Assembly: GCF_017743975.1 (NCBI RefSeq)
Contig: NZ_JAGHRC010000006.1
Location: 186,001-250,000 of the forward strand
Reading direction: 5' to 3'
Length of the DNA stretch: 64,000 nt
From: Ruegeria sp. R14_0
GTDB taxonomy: Bacteria; Pseudomonadota; Alphaproteobacteria; Rhodobacterales; Rhodobacteraceae
Shown here: piece by piece, positions 44,483 through 53,881 of the stretch
Layout of the letters: every line of letters starts with the position of its first letter
Numbering within the stretch: the first letter of the stretch is position 1
The notes under the pieces: generated by a model
What the model saw: the letters and a program-made list of their open reading frames with translations, nothing else
What the model was told of the DNA's origin: nothing
Databases searched by the model: none
Made by a program: the position numbers and the translations under genes

Positions 44483-46171
44483 TCACTCCGCTGCGATCGC
44501 CTTGGGGGCGGGTGTTTTGGGCTTGGCGCCGTGTTCGTATTCTTCGAGGAAATCGAGGACTTCCTGGCGGTAGGCATAGTAGTCCGGATGCTCCAACAGG
44601 GCTTTGCGGGTGCGCGGACGGGGCAGGTCGACCTTGGTGATCTTGCCAATTGTCGCCTTCGGTCCATTGGTCATCATCACCACACGGTCGGCCAACAGGA
44701 TCGCCTCGTCCACGTCATGGGTCACGCAGATCGCGGTGACCTTGGTGCGGGACCAGACCTCCATAAGGACTTCCTGCAATTCCCAGCGGGTCAGGCTGTC
44801 GAGCATTCCGAAGGGTTCGTCCAGTAACAGTAATTTGGGCGACAGAGCGAAGGCGCGCGCGATACCGACGCGTTGCTTCATGCCGTTGGATAGATCGCTT
44901 GCGGATTTGTCCATCGCATCGGCCAGACCGACGCGTTCCAGGTAGTATTCCACCACATCCTGCCGCTCGGCCATACTGGCCTTGGGATAGACCTTGTCGA
45001 CCCCAATCGCGACGTTTTCCTTGGCGCTGAGCCATGGGAACAGGTTCGGCGACTGGAACACAACGGCGCGTTCAGGGTCAGCGCCTTCGACATGACGCCC
45101 ATCCAGCTTGATTGCGCCCTTCGAGATGTCATTAAGACCTGCCGCCATGGTCAAAACCGTGGATTTACCGCAGCCCGAATGGCCGATCAGAGAGATAAAC
45201 TCACCCTTGTCGATCTTCAGGTCAAAATCCTCGACCACGGTTAGCGGGCCTTTTGGCGTCGGGTAGACCTTGTGCAATTGCGAGAAGTCGAGGAACCGAT
45301 CTTGGATCATTCCCTTTTGCGCCTCTGCCACCGCTGTTGGCACGCCATGGATCGGCGTAACGTCGGGCAAGATGCGCGAGCCTTCGACCTTGGCCTCGAT
45401 CCCAACATCCATCAGGTACTTGGTGACGTCAGCGCGCAGGCGTTTGAAGGTCTCATCGTTGTTCATGGCCCCGCGTTCCCGAGGGCGCGGGATCGAGACG
45501 CGGAACTCCTGCCCCAGCGTGCCATCAGGGTTCAGGGCAATTATGCGGTCGGCCAGAATGATCGCCTCGTCCACGTCATTGGTGATCAGCACGCAGGTTT
45601 TCTTATCGGCTTCCCAGATGTGTTCGATCTCATCGGCCAGATTGGCGCGAGTCAGTGCGTCAAGCGCGGACAAAGGTTCATCTAGCAACAAAACTTCTGG
45701 GTTCATTGACAAGGCGCGCGCGACGTTGACCCGTTGGCGCATACCGCCAGACAGCTCCGCCGGACGACGCGTTGCGGCATGGCTAAGGCCCACCATCTGC
45801 ACGTAGTGCGCGACCTTCTCAGCTTTCTCTGCCTTGTTGAGGCCGGGGAAAACTGTATCCACGGCCAGTCCCACGTTGCCGCTGACAGTCAGCCAGGGCA
45901 TCAGCGAGTAGTTCTGAAAGATCACACCTCGTTCCGGACCCGGACCCTTGATCGGGGCACCTTTGAACGTGACCTCTCCACTGGTAGGCGTGTCCAGACC
46001 GGCCATCAGGTTGATCAAGGTCGTCTTGCCTGTGCCTGAGAAGCCGAGGATCACCAGAAACTCACCCTCTTGCACGTCCAGATCGATACCTTTCAGCACA
46101 TCGGTTCGCGCGGTGCCTTCGCCGAATGACTTTGAGGCGTTTTTGAAGCTTAGGATGCTCATCGCGCTCAC
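44483..46171 (-). CDS. nrtCD: Nitrate ABC transporter, fused tandem ATPase
   Basis: 562 residues holding two complete ABC ATPase domains in one chain, about 5-230 and 290-530. First domain: Walker A GFSGTGKTT, signature LSGGMRQR, Walker B LLLDEP. Second: GHSGCGKST, LSNGMKQR, LLLDEP. Such tandem ATPases serve nitrate/nitrite importers in alphaproteobacteria, combining the NrtC and NrtD roles without the NrtC sensor domain. The start is GTG 46171, overlapping the nrtB stop as GTGA; ATG 46162 is possible. It energises NrtB with NrtA as binding protein. Confidence 0.92.
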   Translation of the reverse strand: MSAMSILSFKNASKSFGEGTARTDVLKGIDLDVQEGEFLVILGFSGTGKTTLINLMAGLDTPTSGEVTFKGAPIKGPGPERGVIFQNYSLMPWLTVSGNVGLAVDTVFPGLNKAEKAEKVAHYVQMVGLSHAATRRPAELSGGMRQRVNVARALSMNPEVLLLDEPLSALDALTRANLADEIEHIWEADKKTCVLITNDVDEAIILADRIIALNPDGTLGQEFRVSIPRPRERGAMNNDETFKRLRADVTKYLMDVGIEAKVEGSRILPDVTPIHGVPTAVAEAQKGMIQDRFLDFSQLHKVYPTPKGPLTVVEDFDLKIDKGEFISLIGHSGCGKSTVLTMAAGLNDISKGAIKLDGRHVEGADPERAVVFQSPNLFPWLSAKENVAIGVDKVYPKASMAERQDVVEYYLERVGLADAMDKSASDLSNGMKQRVGIARAFALSPKLLLLDEPFGMLDSLTRWELQEVLMEVWSRTKVTAICVTHDVDEAILLADRVVMMTNGPKATIGKITKVDLPRPRTRKALLEHPDYYAYRQEVLDFLEEYEHGAKPKTPAPKAIAAE

Positions 46172-47250
46172 CGGTTATTCGTGAAGGTGAAAAGGGATTG
46201 CAGCGCGTACATCACCCGGTCCAGCAGGAAGCCGATAATGCCGATGGTGAAGACCGCGACCATGATCTTGGCGAGTGAGCTGGACGAGCCGTTCTGGAAT
46301 TCGTCCCAGACAAACTTGCCCAGACCGGGGTTCTGCGCCAGCATCTCAGCCGCGATCAGGACCATCCAACCCACGCCAAGCGACAGGCGAAGGCCGGTGA
46401 AGATCAGCGGCAGCGCCGAGGGCAGGACCAGCTTGGTGATCTTGGTATAAGTGTTCATTTTCAGAACTTTGGAGACGTTCACCAGATCTTTGTCGATCGA
46501 TGCCACACCCAACGATGTGTTGATCAACGTGGGCCACAGCGAACACAGGGTCACGGTAATCGCTGAGATCAAAAAGGATTTCGCGAACCAGCCGTCATTC
46601 GTGACATAAACGGCCGAGACGATCATGGTCACGATCGGTAGCCAGGCCAAGGGCGAGACCGGTTTGAAGATTTGGATCAGCGGGTTTAACGCGGCATTTG
46701 CGGTGGGCGACAGACCGGCTGCGATCCCAAGCGGAACCGCGATGACAGTGGCGATCAGAAACCCAAAGAATACGGTTTTGATCGAGGTCCAGATTTGTTG
46801 GTAGTAGGTCGGAGCCCCAGTGAAGGCGACGTCTTTCACTTTTTCGGGCTGGCCTGCATCAATGAACTTCTGGTTGCGTTTCTCGACCATGGCCTCGAAC
46901 TTCGCACGTTTGGTGGCTTTTGCCTTGGCGTCCTCGTTCAGACTAACCATCTCCTCCCAAACCTGAGCGGGGCCCGGCACCGCACCCAAAGAGGTTTGCA
47001 CTTTCGGCGCCAGTGATGCCCACAGCAGCAGGAAGGCGCAGATCGACAGAATGGGTACGATCAGCAGACGCCAGATCTCGGTCATCTGGGCGCGGGGGTT
47101 GTCCCCGGCGGCGGCTTTCAGGACCGGGGTGGCCCAGCTGAGGCCCAGAACCTGAAACCATTTGTCGGCAGCGTTGATGCGGGTGAAAAGGCGGGCGCGA
47201 CGTGCCTCTCGGGCGGCGTCTGCGTTGAATTCTGGATCGACGGTTGTCAT
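46168..47250 (-). CDS. nrtB: Nitrate ABC transporter permease
   Basis: 360-residue inner-membrane permease of the BPD (ModB/NrtB) type. A first helix near residues 65-85 is followed by a charged loop of roughly 90 residues, then five further helices including the EAA-type coupling loop ([19 protein letters not shown]). The extra N-terminal region and loop are longer than in cyanobacterial NrtB. It couples to the tandem ATPase. Separated from nrtA by a 72-base spacer with a strong hairpin. Confidence 0.92.
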   Translation of the reverse strand: MTTVDPEFNADAAREARRARLFTRINAADKWFQVLGLSWATPVLKAAAGDNPRAQMTEIWRLLIVPILSICAFLLLWASLAPKVQTSLGAVPGPAQVWEEMVSLNEDAKAKATKRAKFEAMVEKRNQKFIDAGQPEKVKDVAFTGAPTYYQQIWTSIKTVFFGFLIATVIAVPLGIAAGLSPTANAALNPLIQIFKPVSPLAWLPIVTMIVSAVYVTNDGWFAKSFLISAITVTLCSLWPTLINTSLGVASIDKDLVNVSKVLKMNTYTKITKLVLPSALPLIFTGLRLSLGVGWMVLIAAEMLAQNPGLGKFVWDEFQNGSSSSLAKIMVAVFTIGIIGFLLDRVMYALQSLFTFTNNR

Positions 47251-47286
47251 TTGATGTGTCCTTGCGATGGCGGGGCACTTTGGGGT

Positions 47287-47312
47287 CCGCGCCCGACCGA
47301 TGCCGGGCGCGG
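47287..47312 (-). other. Strong GC hairpin between nrtA and nrtB
   Basis: CCGCGCCCG (47287-47295) and CGGGCGCGG (47304-47312) form a perfect 9-bp stem with an eight-base loop. No U-tract follows on the minus strand, so it is more likely a 3' stabiliser or attenuator that raises nrtA transcript over the permease genes than a full terminator. Confidence 0.75.
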
Positions 47313-47322
47313 CGTTTCGGGA

Positions 47323-48687
47323 TTAGCCTTGCACGTCCGAACCGACGATCTTCTGACCGTCTTTCAGACCGATGGAGAGGCTTTCGAGGTAGGCGTTGGG
47401 CGTGCGGCCGTCATAGGCGATACCGTCGATGATATCCTCGGCCGGGGTCGGCGCTTTGTAGCCATCGCTGTCCCAAGGGAAGTCGGCCTCATTCGCCAGC
47501 CCTTCGTCGACCAGCAGTCTGGCTGCTTCCAGATAAATCTCGGGCTTGTAGACCGACTTAGCCACCTCGTCATACCAGCTATCGGGCTTGGTCTCGGCGA
47601 TCTGACCCCAGCGACGCATCTGTGTCAGGTACCAGACAGCGTCCGAGTAGAACGGGTATGTTGCGTTGTAGCGGAAGAACACGTTGAAATCGGGGACTTC
47701 GCGCTTATCGCCTTTCTCGTATTCAAACGTGCCGGTCATCGAGTTGGCAATGACGTCATAATCCGCGCCCACATACTCCGCACGGCTGAGGATTTCGACG
47801 GCCTCGGGGCGGTTGGCGTTGTCATTTTCATCCAGCCACTGCGCCGCACGGATCAAAGCCTTGGTCACCGCCAGGGTGGTGTTCGGATACTCCTCGGCGA
47901 ACTCAGCTGTGATACCGAATACCTTTTCGGGGTTGTTCTTCCAAAGCTCATAATCCGTGATGACCGGAACACCGATCCCTTTGAATACGGCCTGCTGGTT
48001 CCAGGGCTCGCCTACGCAATAGCCATAGATCGTGCCGGCCTCGAGCGTGGCGGGCATCTGTGGTGGAGGGGTCACGGACAGGAACACATCCGCGCCGATC
48101 TGACCGGTCACGTTTTCGGGGCTATAATATCCCGGATGCAGGCCGCCTGCGGCCAGCCAATAACGCAGCTCGTAATTGTGGGTCGAAACCGGGAAAACCA
48201 TGCCCATGTTGAACGGCTTGCCTTCGGATTTGTACTTCTCAACGACCGGAGCCAACGCTTCGGCGCTGATGGGATGCTGCGGGCGGCCGTCGTCCATCAC
48301 CGGGATATTCGGCTTCATCTCTTCCCAAATCTCGTTGGAAACGGTGATGCCGTTGCCATTCAGGTCCATCGAAAAAGGGGTGATGATATGCGCCTCGGTC
48401 CCGTAGCCGATTGTTGCGGCCAAAGGCTGCCCGGCCAACATATGTGCGCCGTCCAATTGACCGTCGATCACGCCATCCAGCAGCACTTTCCAGTTTGCCT
48501 GCGCCTCAAGCGTGACGAACAGGCCTTCGTCCAGGAAATATCCATTCTCGTAAGCAACTGCCAACGGTGCCATGTCGGTCAGTTTGATAAAGCCAAAAGT
48601 CAGTTCGTCTTTTTCAAGCTCCAGCTCGGCCAATGCCGGAGACACAAGCGCTGTCGTCGCAGCGAGGCTCAGAAGTAGCTTTTTCAT
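47323..48687 (-). CDS. nrtA: Nitrate ABC transporter substrate-binding protein
   Basis: 454 residues with a Sec signal ([20 protein letters not shown]). The mature protein is the NrtA/CmpA-type bilobed binder ([20 protein letters not shown], then [18 protein letters not shown]). It collects nitrate or nitrite in the periplasm. ATG 48687 is preceded by GGGACCGAG; the longer frame upstream runs into the leader RNA. First gene after the leader terminator that NasT is expected to overcome. Confidence 0.94.
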   Translation of the reverse strand: MKKLLLSLAATTALVSPALAELELEKDELTFGFIKLTDMAPLAVAYENGYFLDEGLFVTLEAQANWKVLLDGVIDGQLDGAHMLAGQPLAATIGYGTEAHIITPFSMDLNGNGITVSNEIWEEMKPNIPVMDDGRPQHPISAEALAPVVEKYKSEGKPFNMGMVFPVSTHNYELRYWLAAGGLHPGYYSPENVTGQIGADVFLSVTPPPQMPATLEAGTIYGYCVGEPWNQQAVFKGIGVPVITDYELWKNNPEKVFGITAEFAEEYPNTTLAVTKALIRAAQWLDENDNANRPEAVEILSRAEYVGADYDVIANSMTGTFEYEKGDKREVPDFNVFFRYNATYPFYSDAVWYLTQMRRWGQIAETKPDSWYDEVAKSVYKPEIYLEAARLLVDEGLANEADFPWDSDGYKAPTPAEDIIDGIAYDGRTPNAYLESLSIGLKDGQKIVGSDVQG

Positions 48688-48722
48688 CTCGGTCCCTTTC
48701 GGTTCAGCCCATTTCCGTTGGG

Positions 48723-48780
48723 CAAACAAAAAAGCCGCCGACACAGACCGCCGGGAGGAGATGGCGGTTGGTCGAGCGGC
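48723..48780 (-). terminator. Leader terminator upstream of nrtA, probable NasT antitermination target
   Basis: On the minus strand a long GC-rich hairpin (48734-48780; outer GCCGC/GCGGC, inner ACCGCC/GGCGGT pairs) is followed by a TTTTTTGTTT tract (48724-48733), a classical intrinsic terminator placed about 35 bases before the nrtA start. A terminator in the 5' leader, right after nasT-nasS, is the expected layout for ANTAR-mediated antitermination. Confidence 0.88.
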
Positions 48781-48958
48781 TTTGCTCTTGTTAGTTGCCC
48801 CTGGCTTTGGGCGAATTCTGTCGGTGGGCTTCGTTGCCTTCCGATGAGATGATTAAGGCAGCCGCATGTCGGGTCGTCACCAAAATTCGCCATTTTGACG
48901 TGGAATTTTCTGCAATGCAGCGCGGTGGAATGCTGCGGTGCAAAAAAAATGTGCAACC
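48781..48958 (-). promoter_or_regulatory. nas leader RNA region with candidate ANTAR hairpin
   Basis: About 180 bases between nasS and the terminator hold no gene. GCCC and GGGC (48797-48812) can pair around an AAAGCCAG loop, whose A at position 1 and G at position 4 recall the ANTAR hexaloop rule, but the loop is eight bases and a second hairpin was not found. The exact NasT site is therefore uncertain. The operon promoter is probably here or upstream of nasT. Confidence 0.45.
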
Positions 48959-50128
48959 TTATCCTGTCGGCTCGAAAATGCGTCGGTCGAAAAACATGTT
49001 TTGCGGCAGAATCAGGCTGCCCGTCGCCGAAGCCACAGCCGTCGACTCGGTCAATGCCCCTTCCACCTTTTCGGATGCGCCGGGTGTTTCAACACCCAGA
49101 CCTTGCAATTCGCGACGATAGAGATCGCTGCGAAAGACCTTGGCCGCCTGTCGTTCAGCCGTCGCAGGGTCCAACCCGTTTCGCTTTGCGAGTTGATGCG
49201 CAACCCATTTCGCCTGACTACGCCAGGGGAAGGTTGCCGCGCCATCAAAGAACTCGACAAATCCCTCCACTTGGCGCTGCTCTCCGCGCGCAGAGATCGT
49301 GAACTCACTCATCAGGGCGCGGTCGATCAGTTCGGGCGAGACATTGAGGTAGGTTTTGCGCGATAGCATCTCTGATGCGGTGGTTCGGCTGTCCGGGTTG
49401 GACAGCCACCGACCCGCGCGCCAAACCGCCCGCATGAGGCTGCCCAAAAGGTGGGGCTCGGTTTCCGCCCAATCGTTCCTGACGGCTAGGACCTTTTCTG
49501 GTGCGCAGGTCCAGATCGCTCGGCCAGGCAACAGCAAGGCGCCGACGTTATCGTCTACCGAGAACGAACCCCAAGGCTCGCCCACACAGAACGCGTCAAT
49601 CTCACCGCTGGCCAGGGCTTGCGCCATCAGTGGTGGCGGGACGGTGCGGATTTCGACCTTTTTTGACGCAAGCCCGGTTCCGGCGACCCAATAGCGCAAC
49701 AATTCGACATGCATCGAAAACGGAAATGGAACGCCAAAGACAAGAACATCACTAGCGGCCTGGGCCAATGCGGCCCCGGCGGCTTGGGCATCTGAAAAAT
49801 CGAACTCATACCCCATATCCGCCAGTCGCTTGGCCAGTTTGGTGCCGACACCGATGACATTGCCATTCAGGGACAGGACCGAAACTGCGGAAAGCGGAGT
49901 TGCGATACCGCCCAAACCCAAAGCCATCGCAACAGGCACCGGAGACAACAGATGTGCTGCGTCGACATGGCCGAATGCCAGCATATCACGCAGCGATGAC
50001 CACGATGGTGCAGGGCGCAGATCCAGCGAGATCCCTTCTGCATGGTCGAACCCCATTTCGCGCGCGACAATCAGCGGGGCCGCGTCCACCAAAGGCATGT
50101 AAGCGACAGGCAGCGTTACCGTTCTCAT
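48959..50128 (-). CDS. nasS: Nitrate sensor protein NasS
   Basis: 389-residue cytoplasmic NrtA-like protein with no signal peptide (it begins MRTVTLPVAYMPLVDAAPLIV). It keeps the binder fold (CVGEPWGSFS, MAQALASGEIDAF). In the NasS/NasT system NasS binds NasT without nitrate and releases it when nitrate is bound. The start overlaps the nasT stop as ATGA, and it sits beside an ANTAR protein and before the nitrate genes, which separates it from the transport binder nrtA. Confidence 0.92.
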   Translation of the reverse strand: MRTVTLPVAYMPLVDAAPLIVAREMGFDHAEGISLDLRPAPSWSSLRDMLAFGHVDAAHLLSPVPVAMALGLGGIATPLSAVSVLSLNGNVIGVGTKLAKRLADMGYEFDFSDAQAAGAALAQAASDVLVFGVPFPFSMHVELLRYWVAGTGLASKKVEIRTVPPPLMAQALASGEIDAFCVGEPWGSFSVDDNVGALLLPGRAIWTCAPEKVLAVRNDWAETEPHLLGSLMRAVWRAGRWLSNPDSRTTASEMLSRKTYLNVSPELIDRALMSEFTISARGEQRQVEGFVEFFDGAATFPWRSQAKWVAHQLAKRNGLDPATAERQAAKVFRSDLYRRELQGLGVETPGASEKVEGALTESTAVASATGSLILPQNMFFDRRIFEPTG

Positions 50129-50709
50129 GAGAGCAACCCCGACGCTGTCACCAAGGCCTCGGCCACGTCTGCAACGCGCCGGTTCTGGTTCATCGCAGTT
50201 TTGCGCAGCAAGGCGTAGGCCTCGTCTTCTTGAATGCCTTTGGCCTTCATCAGCAGGCCCTTGGCGCGGTCAATCAGCTTGCGCTCTTCCAATGCGCGTC
50301 GGGTTTCTTCCAATTCCACGCGCATCTGCCGCAGCATCTGAAATCGGGCGATGGCGGTATCCATGACGGGCTTTATGCGATCGGCCTTAAGGCCATCGAC
50401 GACATAAGCTGACATACCGGCCTCAACCGCTGCCTTGGCCAAACCCCCGGCTGCGCCGGACACGAACATCGCGACGGGGCGTTCCATAGGGCCCGAGGCA
50501 ACGGTCAGCTCTTCCAGCATGTCGCGGGACGGGTTGTCGACGTCGATCAACACGATATCGGGGCTGTGCGTGGCAATCTTGCGCGCAAGTCCTGACACGC
50601 TGCCGATCACAAAGACGTCCACGTCCCCGGACTCTTTCAGGGCATCGACAATTGCAAAGGCGCGCTCTTGGTTTTGCTCGACAACAACGACAGTGAGGTT
50701 TTGGCTCAT
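50125..50709 (-). CDS. nasT: ANTAR-domain antitermination regulator NasT
   Basis: 194 residues: an N-terminal pseudo-receiver domain (about 5-120, DIVLIDVDNPSRDM) and a C-terminal ANTAR RNA-binding domain (about 130-190, ALEERKLIDRAKGLLMKAKG, EAYALLRKTAMNQNRRV). It should bind a hairpin in the nas leader and stop formation of the terminator at 48734-48780 when NasS releases it. First gene of the leftward nas operon; the 201 bases upstream hold no other gene. Confidence 0.94.
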   Translation of the reverse strand: MSQNLTVVVVEQNQERAFAIVDALKESGDVDVFVIGSVSGLARKIATHSPDIVLIDVDNPSRDMLEELTVASGPMERPVAMFVSGAAGGLAKAAVEAGMSAYVVDGLKADRIKPVMDTAIARFQMLRQMRVELEETRRALEERKLIDRAKGLLMKAKGIQEDEAYALLRKTAMNQNRRVADVAEALVTASGLLS

Positions 50710-50910
50710 GGCGATTCAGCTGGAGCCAGATATCGGTAGCCTCAATCCGAAAGCCTTCGAATGTCCCAATTTTGTGCGGGCTTGCCTAATAAATCAGCGC
50801 TTTCGGGCCTGATGCAGTAAGACTGCGCAGTTGATCTTCAGCTTTGGAAGGGCGCAGCGCGATACGCGCTGGTCCGTCGATGATTATGATGCTGTCACTC
50901 TGTGGCACGA

Positions 50911-52509
50911 TCAAAAGTGAAGGTAATGACGCACAACAGGGCCTGACTCACGAATGTCGAACTTCTTTATCTCTGCCTGTTCAAAGCTATCCGACACCGT
51001 AAGCCTTTCATGCTGAGCAAGGTGTTCGTTCCAACTGGCAACCTCAAAGCTTTCAATCCAGACTTCCGGATCTTCGACACTTTGTATCAGGGACCACTTG
51101 AAGGCGCCGTCGCGGTATCGCTGCGCAGACCAAGCATTCAGGGCCCGAATAAACTCTGTGCGGTCTTCCGGGCGAATGCGATATTCAATTTGAACTCGCG
51201 CGGCACGATCAGCGGACTGGTCAGTCTCCAAGTCCAGATCGGGTGCGGCGGGCCACAGCATTGCGGGGCTCAGGTCCAGGTTTTCGCCCTGGCCAAGCTT
51301 GGCCTTTCGGGTGATTGCCGAACCGAACACCAGACCGGCGGCTGCAATGATCAGGGCCACGGACAGGCCGTAGGCTTGCGCCACCTGTCCCCAAAGTGTC
51401 GCTCCGAGCGCCATGGACCCGAAAAAGACCATCAGGAAAATGGCCATGCCGCGCGCTCGGACCCAATTCGGCAAGGCCAATTGCGCGGACACATGGAATG
51501 TGGTCAGCACCGCGATCCAAGCAAACCCACCGACGAAAGCGGCCAGCATCGCGACCCCTGAATTGTTCGCAACGGCAAGCAGAACCAATGCGACAGCTGT
51601 TCCGCCTGTTCCCGCAATGACGACCTGATCAGCCGAGGCGTCGCCTCGCAGTCTGGGCAAAGCAATGGCTCCGGTCACTGCGCCTGCGCCGACAAGAGTT
51701 AACAAAAGGCCATAAAGCTCGGCGCCGCCTTCGGGTATGCTGCGCGCGATCAGGGGCAACATGGCCCAATAGGCGGAAGCAAACAGAAAGAACGCAGCTG
51801 CCCGGATCAATGTCGCCAGCAGCGCATGGTTATAGCGGGCATGACGCAGTCCCGTTGCCATTTCGGACACTATCGGTTGGTGCCCGCTTTTTCTGGGCGC
51901 TGCTTCGGGTTTCCAGGCCAGCAAGGCCGCGATGATCACAAGGTGGCTGATCGCATTGACGACGAAAGGCGTAGACAGCCCGACGCTTACGATCAGGACA
52001 CCGGCCAATGCCGGGCCGATCGCCCGACTGATATTGATGCCCATCGAATTGAGCGCAATCGCTGACTGCAGGTTGTCACGCGGAATCAGTGAGGGCACGA
52101 CGGCCTGCCAGGCCGGAGCCATGAAAGCCGCCCCGGTTCCAACGGCGAGTGTGAATAGGATCAGGATCACAGGCGTAATCGCCTGCAACTGCACAAGAAC
52201 AGCAAGCGCGGCCACGACAAACATCATTATGACGTTGATCACGATCAGCATGCGACGTTTGTCCAACCGGTCCGCCAGTGTCCCGGCGAACAAAGCAAAC
52301 AGGAAAACCGGCAAGGTCGTTGCGGCCTGCACCAGGGATACCACAGCCGGCGACGGGCTGAGTTCGGTCATCAACCAGCCTGCGCCAACCTCGTGCATCC
52401 ATGTCCCGACATTCGAGATCAGAGTGGCGCACCACAGCAGCGCAAATGCGCGATATCGAAATGGTGACCACGCGGAAACAGGTGCGGCGACCTCAGAACT
52501 GGATGACAT
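50911..52509 (-). CDS. MFS exporter of the transmembrane secretion effector (EntS-like) type with C-terminal ABM-like domain
   Basis: 532 residues: 12 helices (about 10-400; VGTWMHEVGAGWLMTELSPS and GTLADRLDKRRML are typical MFS_3 signatures) and a soluble C-terminal domain of about 110 residues (VQIEYRIRPEDRTEFIRALN) resembling antibiotic-biosynthesis-monooxygenase folds. ATG 52509 lies inside the preceding GNAT frame, so the genes overlap by 17 bases. Last gene of the long leftward operon; probably exports a small molecule. Confidence 0.85.
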   Translation of the reverse strand: MSSSSEVAAPVSAWSPFRYRAFALLWCATLISNVGTWMHEVGAGWLMTELSPSPAVVSLVQAATTLPVFLFALFAGTLADRLDKRRMLIVINVIMMFVVAALAVLVQLQAITPVILILFTLAVGTGAAFMAPAWQAVVPSLIPRDNLQSAIALNSMGINISRAIGPALAGVLIVSVGLSTPFVVNAISHLVIIAALLAWKPEAAPRKSGHQPIVSEMATGLRHARYNHALLATLIRAAAFFLFASAYWAMLPLIARSIPEGGAELYGLLLTLVGAGAVTGAIALPRLRGDASADQVVIAGTGGTAVALVLLAVANNSGVAMLAAFVGGFAWIAVLTTFHVSAQLALPNWVRARGMAIFLMVFFGSMALGATLWGQVAQAYGLSVALIIAAAGLVFGSAITRKAKLGQGENLDLSPAMLWPAAPDLDLETDQSADRAARVQIEYRIRPEDRTEFIRALNAWSAQRYRDGAFKWSLIQSVEDPEVWIESFEVASWNEHLAQHERLTVSDSFEQAEIKKFDIRESGPVVRHYLHF

Positions 52510-52795
52510 CGGCCCACTCCTCTTTGTGGCGCATGGCCTGCGCCCGTACGAATGGGCACAGGGGAACCACACGCTGGCCCGCTGAGCGAGCGTCCGCGAT
52601 CAATCGCTCGACCAGTTGCTGTCCAACACCCATGCCGCGGAGGCTGTCGGGTACAATTGTTCCGTCTGCAATCACCAGCGTGTCGCTGGTCTTTGACAAC
52701 GTCAGTTCTGCGGCACCGTCCAAGCCGGGCAGGGTGCCCAAATACACGGCTTTTGCATCAGAGTCTTTGCGGGTAATCGTCGCTTGGAGGGTCAA
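52493..52795 (-). CDS. Small GNAT-type N-acetyltransferase (YjdJ-like)
   Basis: About 100 residues; single-domain GNAT with the acetyl-CoA pyrophosphate loop in DSLRGMGVGQQLVERLI and the family end LCPFVRAQAMRHKEEWADVI. TTG 52795 is chosen because it overlaps the upstream stop as TTGA with CGGGAG nine bases before; longer starts run far into the previous gene. Substrate unknown. Confidence 0.8.
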   Translation of the reverse strand: MTLQATITRKDSDAKAVYLGTLPGLDGAAELTLSKTSDTLVIADGTIVPDSLRGMGVGQQLVERLIADARSAGQRVVPLCPFVRAQAMRHKEEWADVIQF

Positions 52796-53613
52796 TTTTG
52801 AACTCCCGAATGTGATAGAGTCGAGGTTACACGCACCGAAAGACCAGGGCGCAAAAGCTGATCTGGATTTGGGACGCGCAGCCAAACGGTCAGGTCGCCT
52901 GCGTCGCTCAGCTCAAGGCTGGCGCGTTCCGGGGACAGCCCGTCCTGAACGATGGTTCCGTTTGTGAGCGAGACCGAAACACTGAGGCGTTCGAAAAGAG
53001 CCTCAAGCGACGAAACACCGGCTTTGGCCATGGTGTCCAAGCGAGTTTCGTAGTCAACCTCGTAAGCAACCAAAACGGGATCGATCACGATGACCTCTCC
53101 TAACCCCTGATCGGCTTCGGCCTCGATATACATTCCTTTTGCTGGCGAAGCTTTTGAGACGACGCCTGCGATTGGCGCTCGGATCACTGTTCGGTTCAGC
53201 GCAACTTCTGCAGCGGTGACTTCGGTGCGCGCCAGTTCCAGGTCTGCTTCAGCGACCTTCTGGGCTGTAATGGCCGGGTTTGCCGCGGCTTCTGCAGCTA
53301 TTCCGCGGCTCAGAAGTTCGCGCTGACGGTTTGCACGGGCCTTGGATGCGGCCAATGTGGCTTGGGCCTGCTGTAGTCGAGCGTTCGCCATCTCCAAAAC
53401 CAAACCCGCGTCGGTTTTGTCCAATTGAATAAGAGGCTCCCCCTGCGGCACGCGCGTACCGCTTTCGTGGAAAACGGTCTCGACGACACCGTCGATCTGG
53501 CTGGTGATGATACCGCGCTCAGAGGGAAGGACAGTGCCCTCGAACTCGAGCACATCGGCGGATGCAGCAGATCCTAGCAGCAGGATTGCGGTGAATGCGA
53601 CGATCTTGTTCAT
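52792..53613 (-). CDS. Periplasmic membrane-fusion (HlyD/AcrA-like) protein
   Basis: 273 residues with a Sec signal (MNKIVAFTAILLLGSAASA), a barrel-sandwich/lipoyl half near residues 30-65 (ERGIITSQIDGVVETVFHES), a short alpha-hairpin (about 80-130), the returning half (VIRAPIAGVVSKASPAKGM) and a beta-barrel. It resembles RND adaptors but is not followed by an RND pump; the next transporter is MFS. Overlaps the XapX gene by ATGA. Confidence 0.85.
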   Translation of the reverse strand: MNKIVAFTAILLLGSAASADVLEFEGTVLPSERGIITSQIDGVVETVFHESGTRVPQGEPLIQLDKTDAGLVLEMANARLQQAQATLAASKARANRQRELLSRGIAAEAAANPAITAQKVAEADLELARTEVTAAEVALNRTVIRAPIAGVVSKASPAKGMYIEAEADQGLGEVIVIDPVLVAYEVDYETRLDTMAKAGVSSLEALFERLSVSVSLTNGTIVQDGLSPERASLELSDAGDLTVWLRVPNPDQLLRPGLSVRVTSTLSHSGVQN

Positions 53614-53870
53614 GCCACGTCCCCTTTCGCGGGTTGGGCAGCCTCTGGTTGTTCCTGGGCAAAGCTTTTGGTGTGCAGGCACTCGGCTGCGGCTTCTTCT
53701 ATGGTCAGTTGTTTTTTTGCCCAGCCTGCCAGACTTTCGCCGATAAGCATGCCGAGCAAACCCAATAGCGCTATGATCGGCGGCGCGGGCGAGCGTGTGT
53801 TCAGCAGTGCGTAGATCACTCCGACCAGCACGCCAACCGACAGAGAAAAAACGTATGCTTTCCAGTCCAT
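53610..53870 (-). CDS. XapX (DUF1427) domain small membrane protein
   Basis: 86 residues: a short membrane part with two hydrophobic stretches (VFSLSVGVLVGVIYALLNTR and PPIIALLGLLGMLIGESLAG), the XapX signature, then a polar tail. XapX proteins are often next to amidohydrolase and transport genes but have no established reaction. Here it lies between a YtcJ amidohydrolase and an adaptor, overlapping the latter by four bases. Confidence 0.82.
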   Translation of the reverse strand: MDWKAYVFSLSVGVLVGVIYALLNTRSPAPPIIALLGLLGMLIGESLAGWAKKQLTIEEAAAECLHTKSFAQEQPEAAQPAKGDVA

Positions 53871-53881
53871 GTCGCTCTCCG

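Noticed and set aside
47251..48678. 475-codon open frame on the plus strand opposite nrtA
   Set aside because: It is an antisense shadow of a well-conserved binding-protein gene with signal peptide; high-GC codon bias opens such frames and the product has no recognisable domain.
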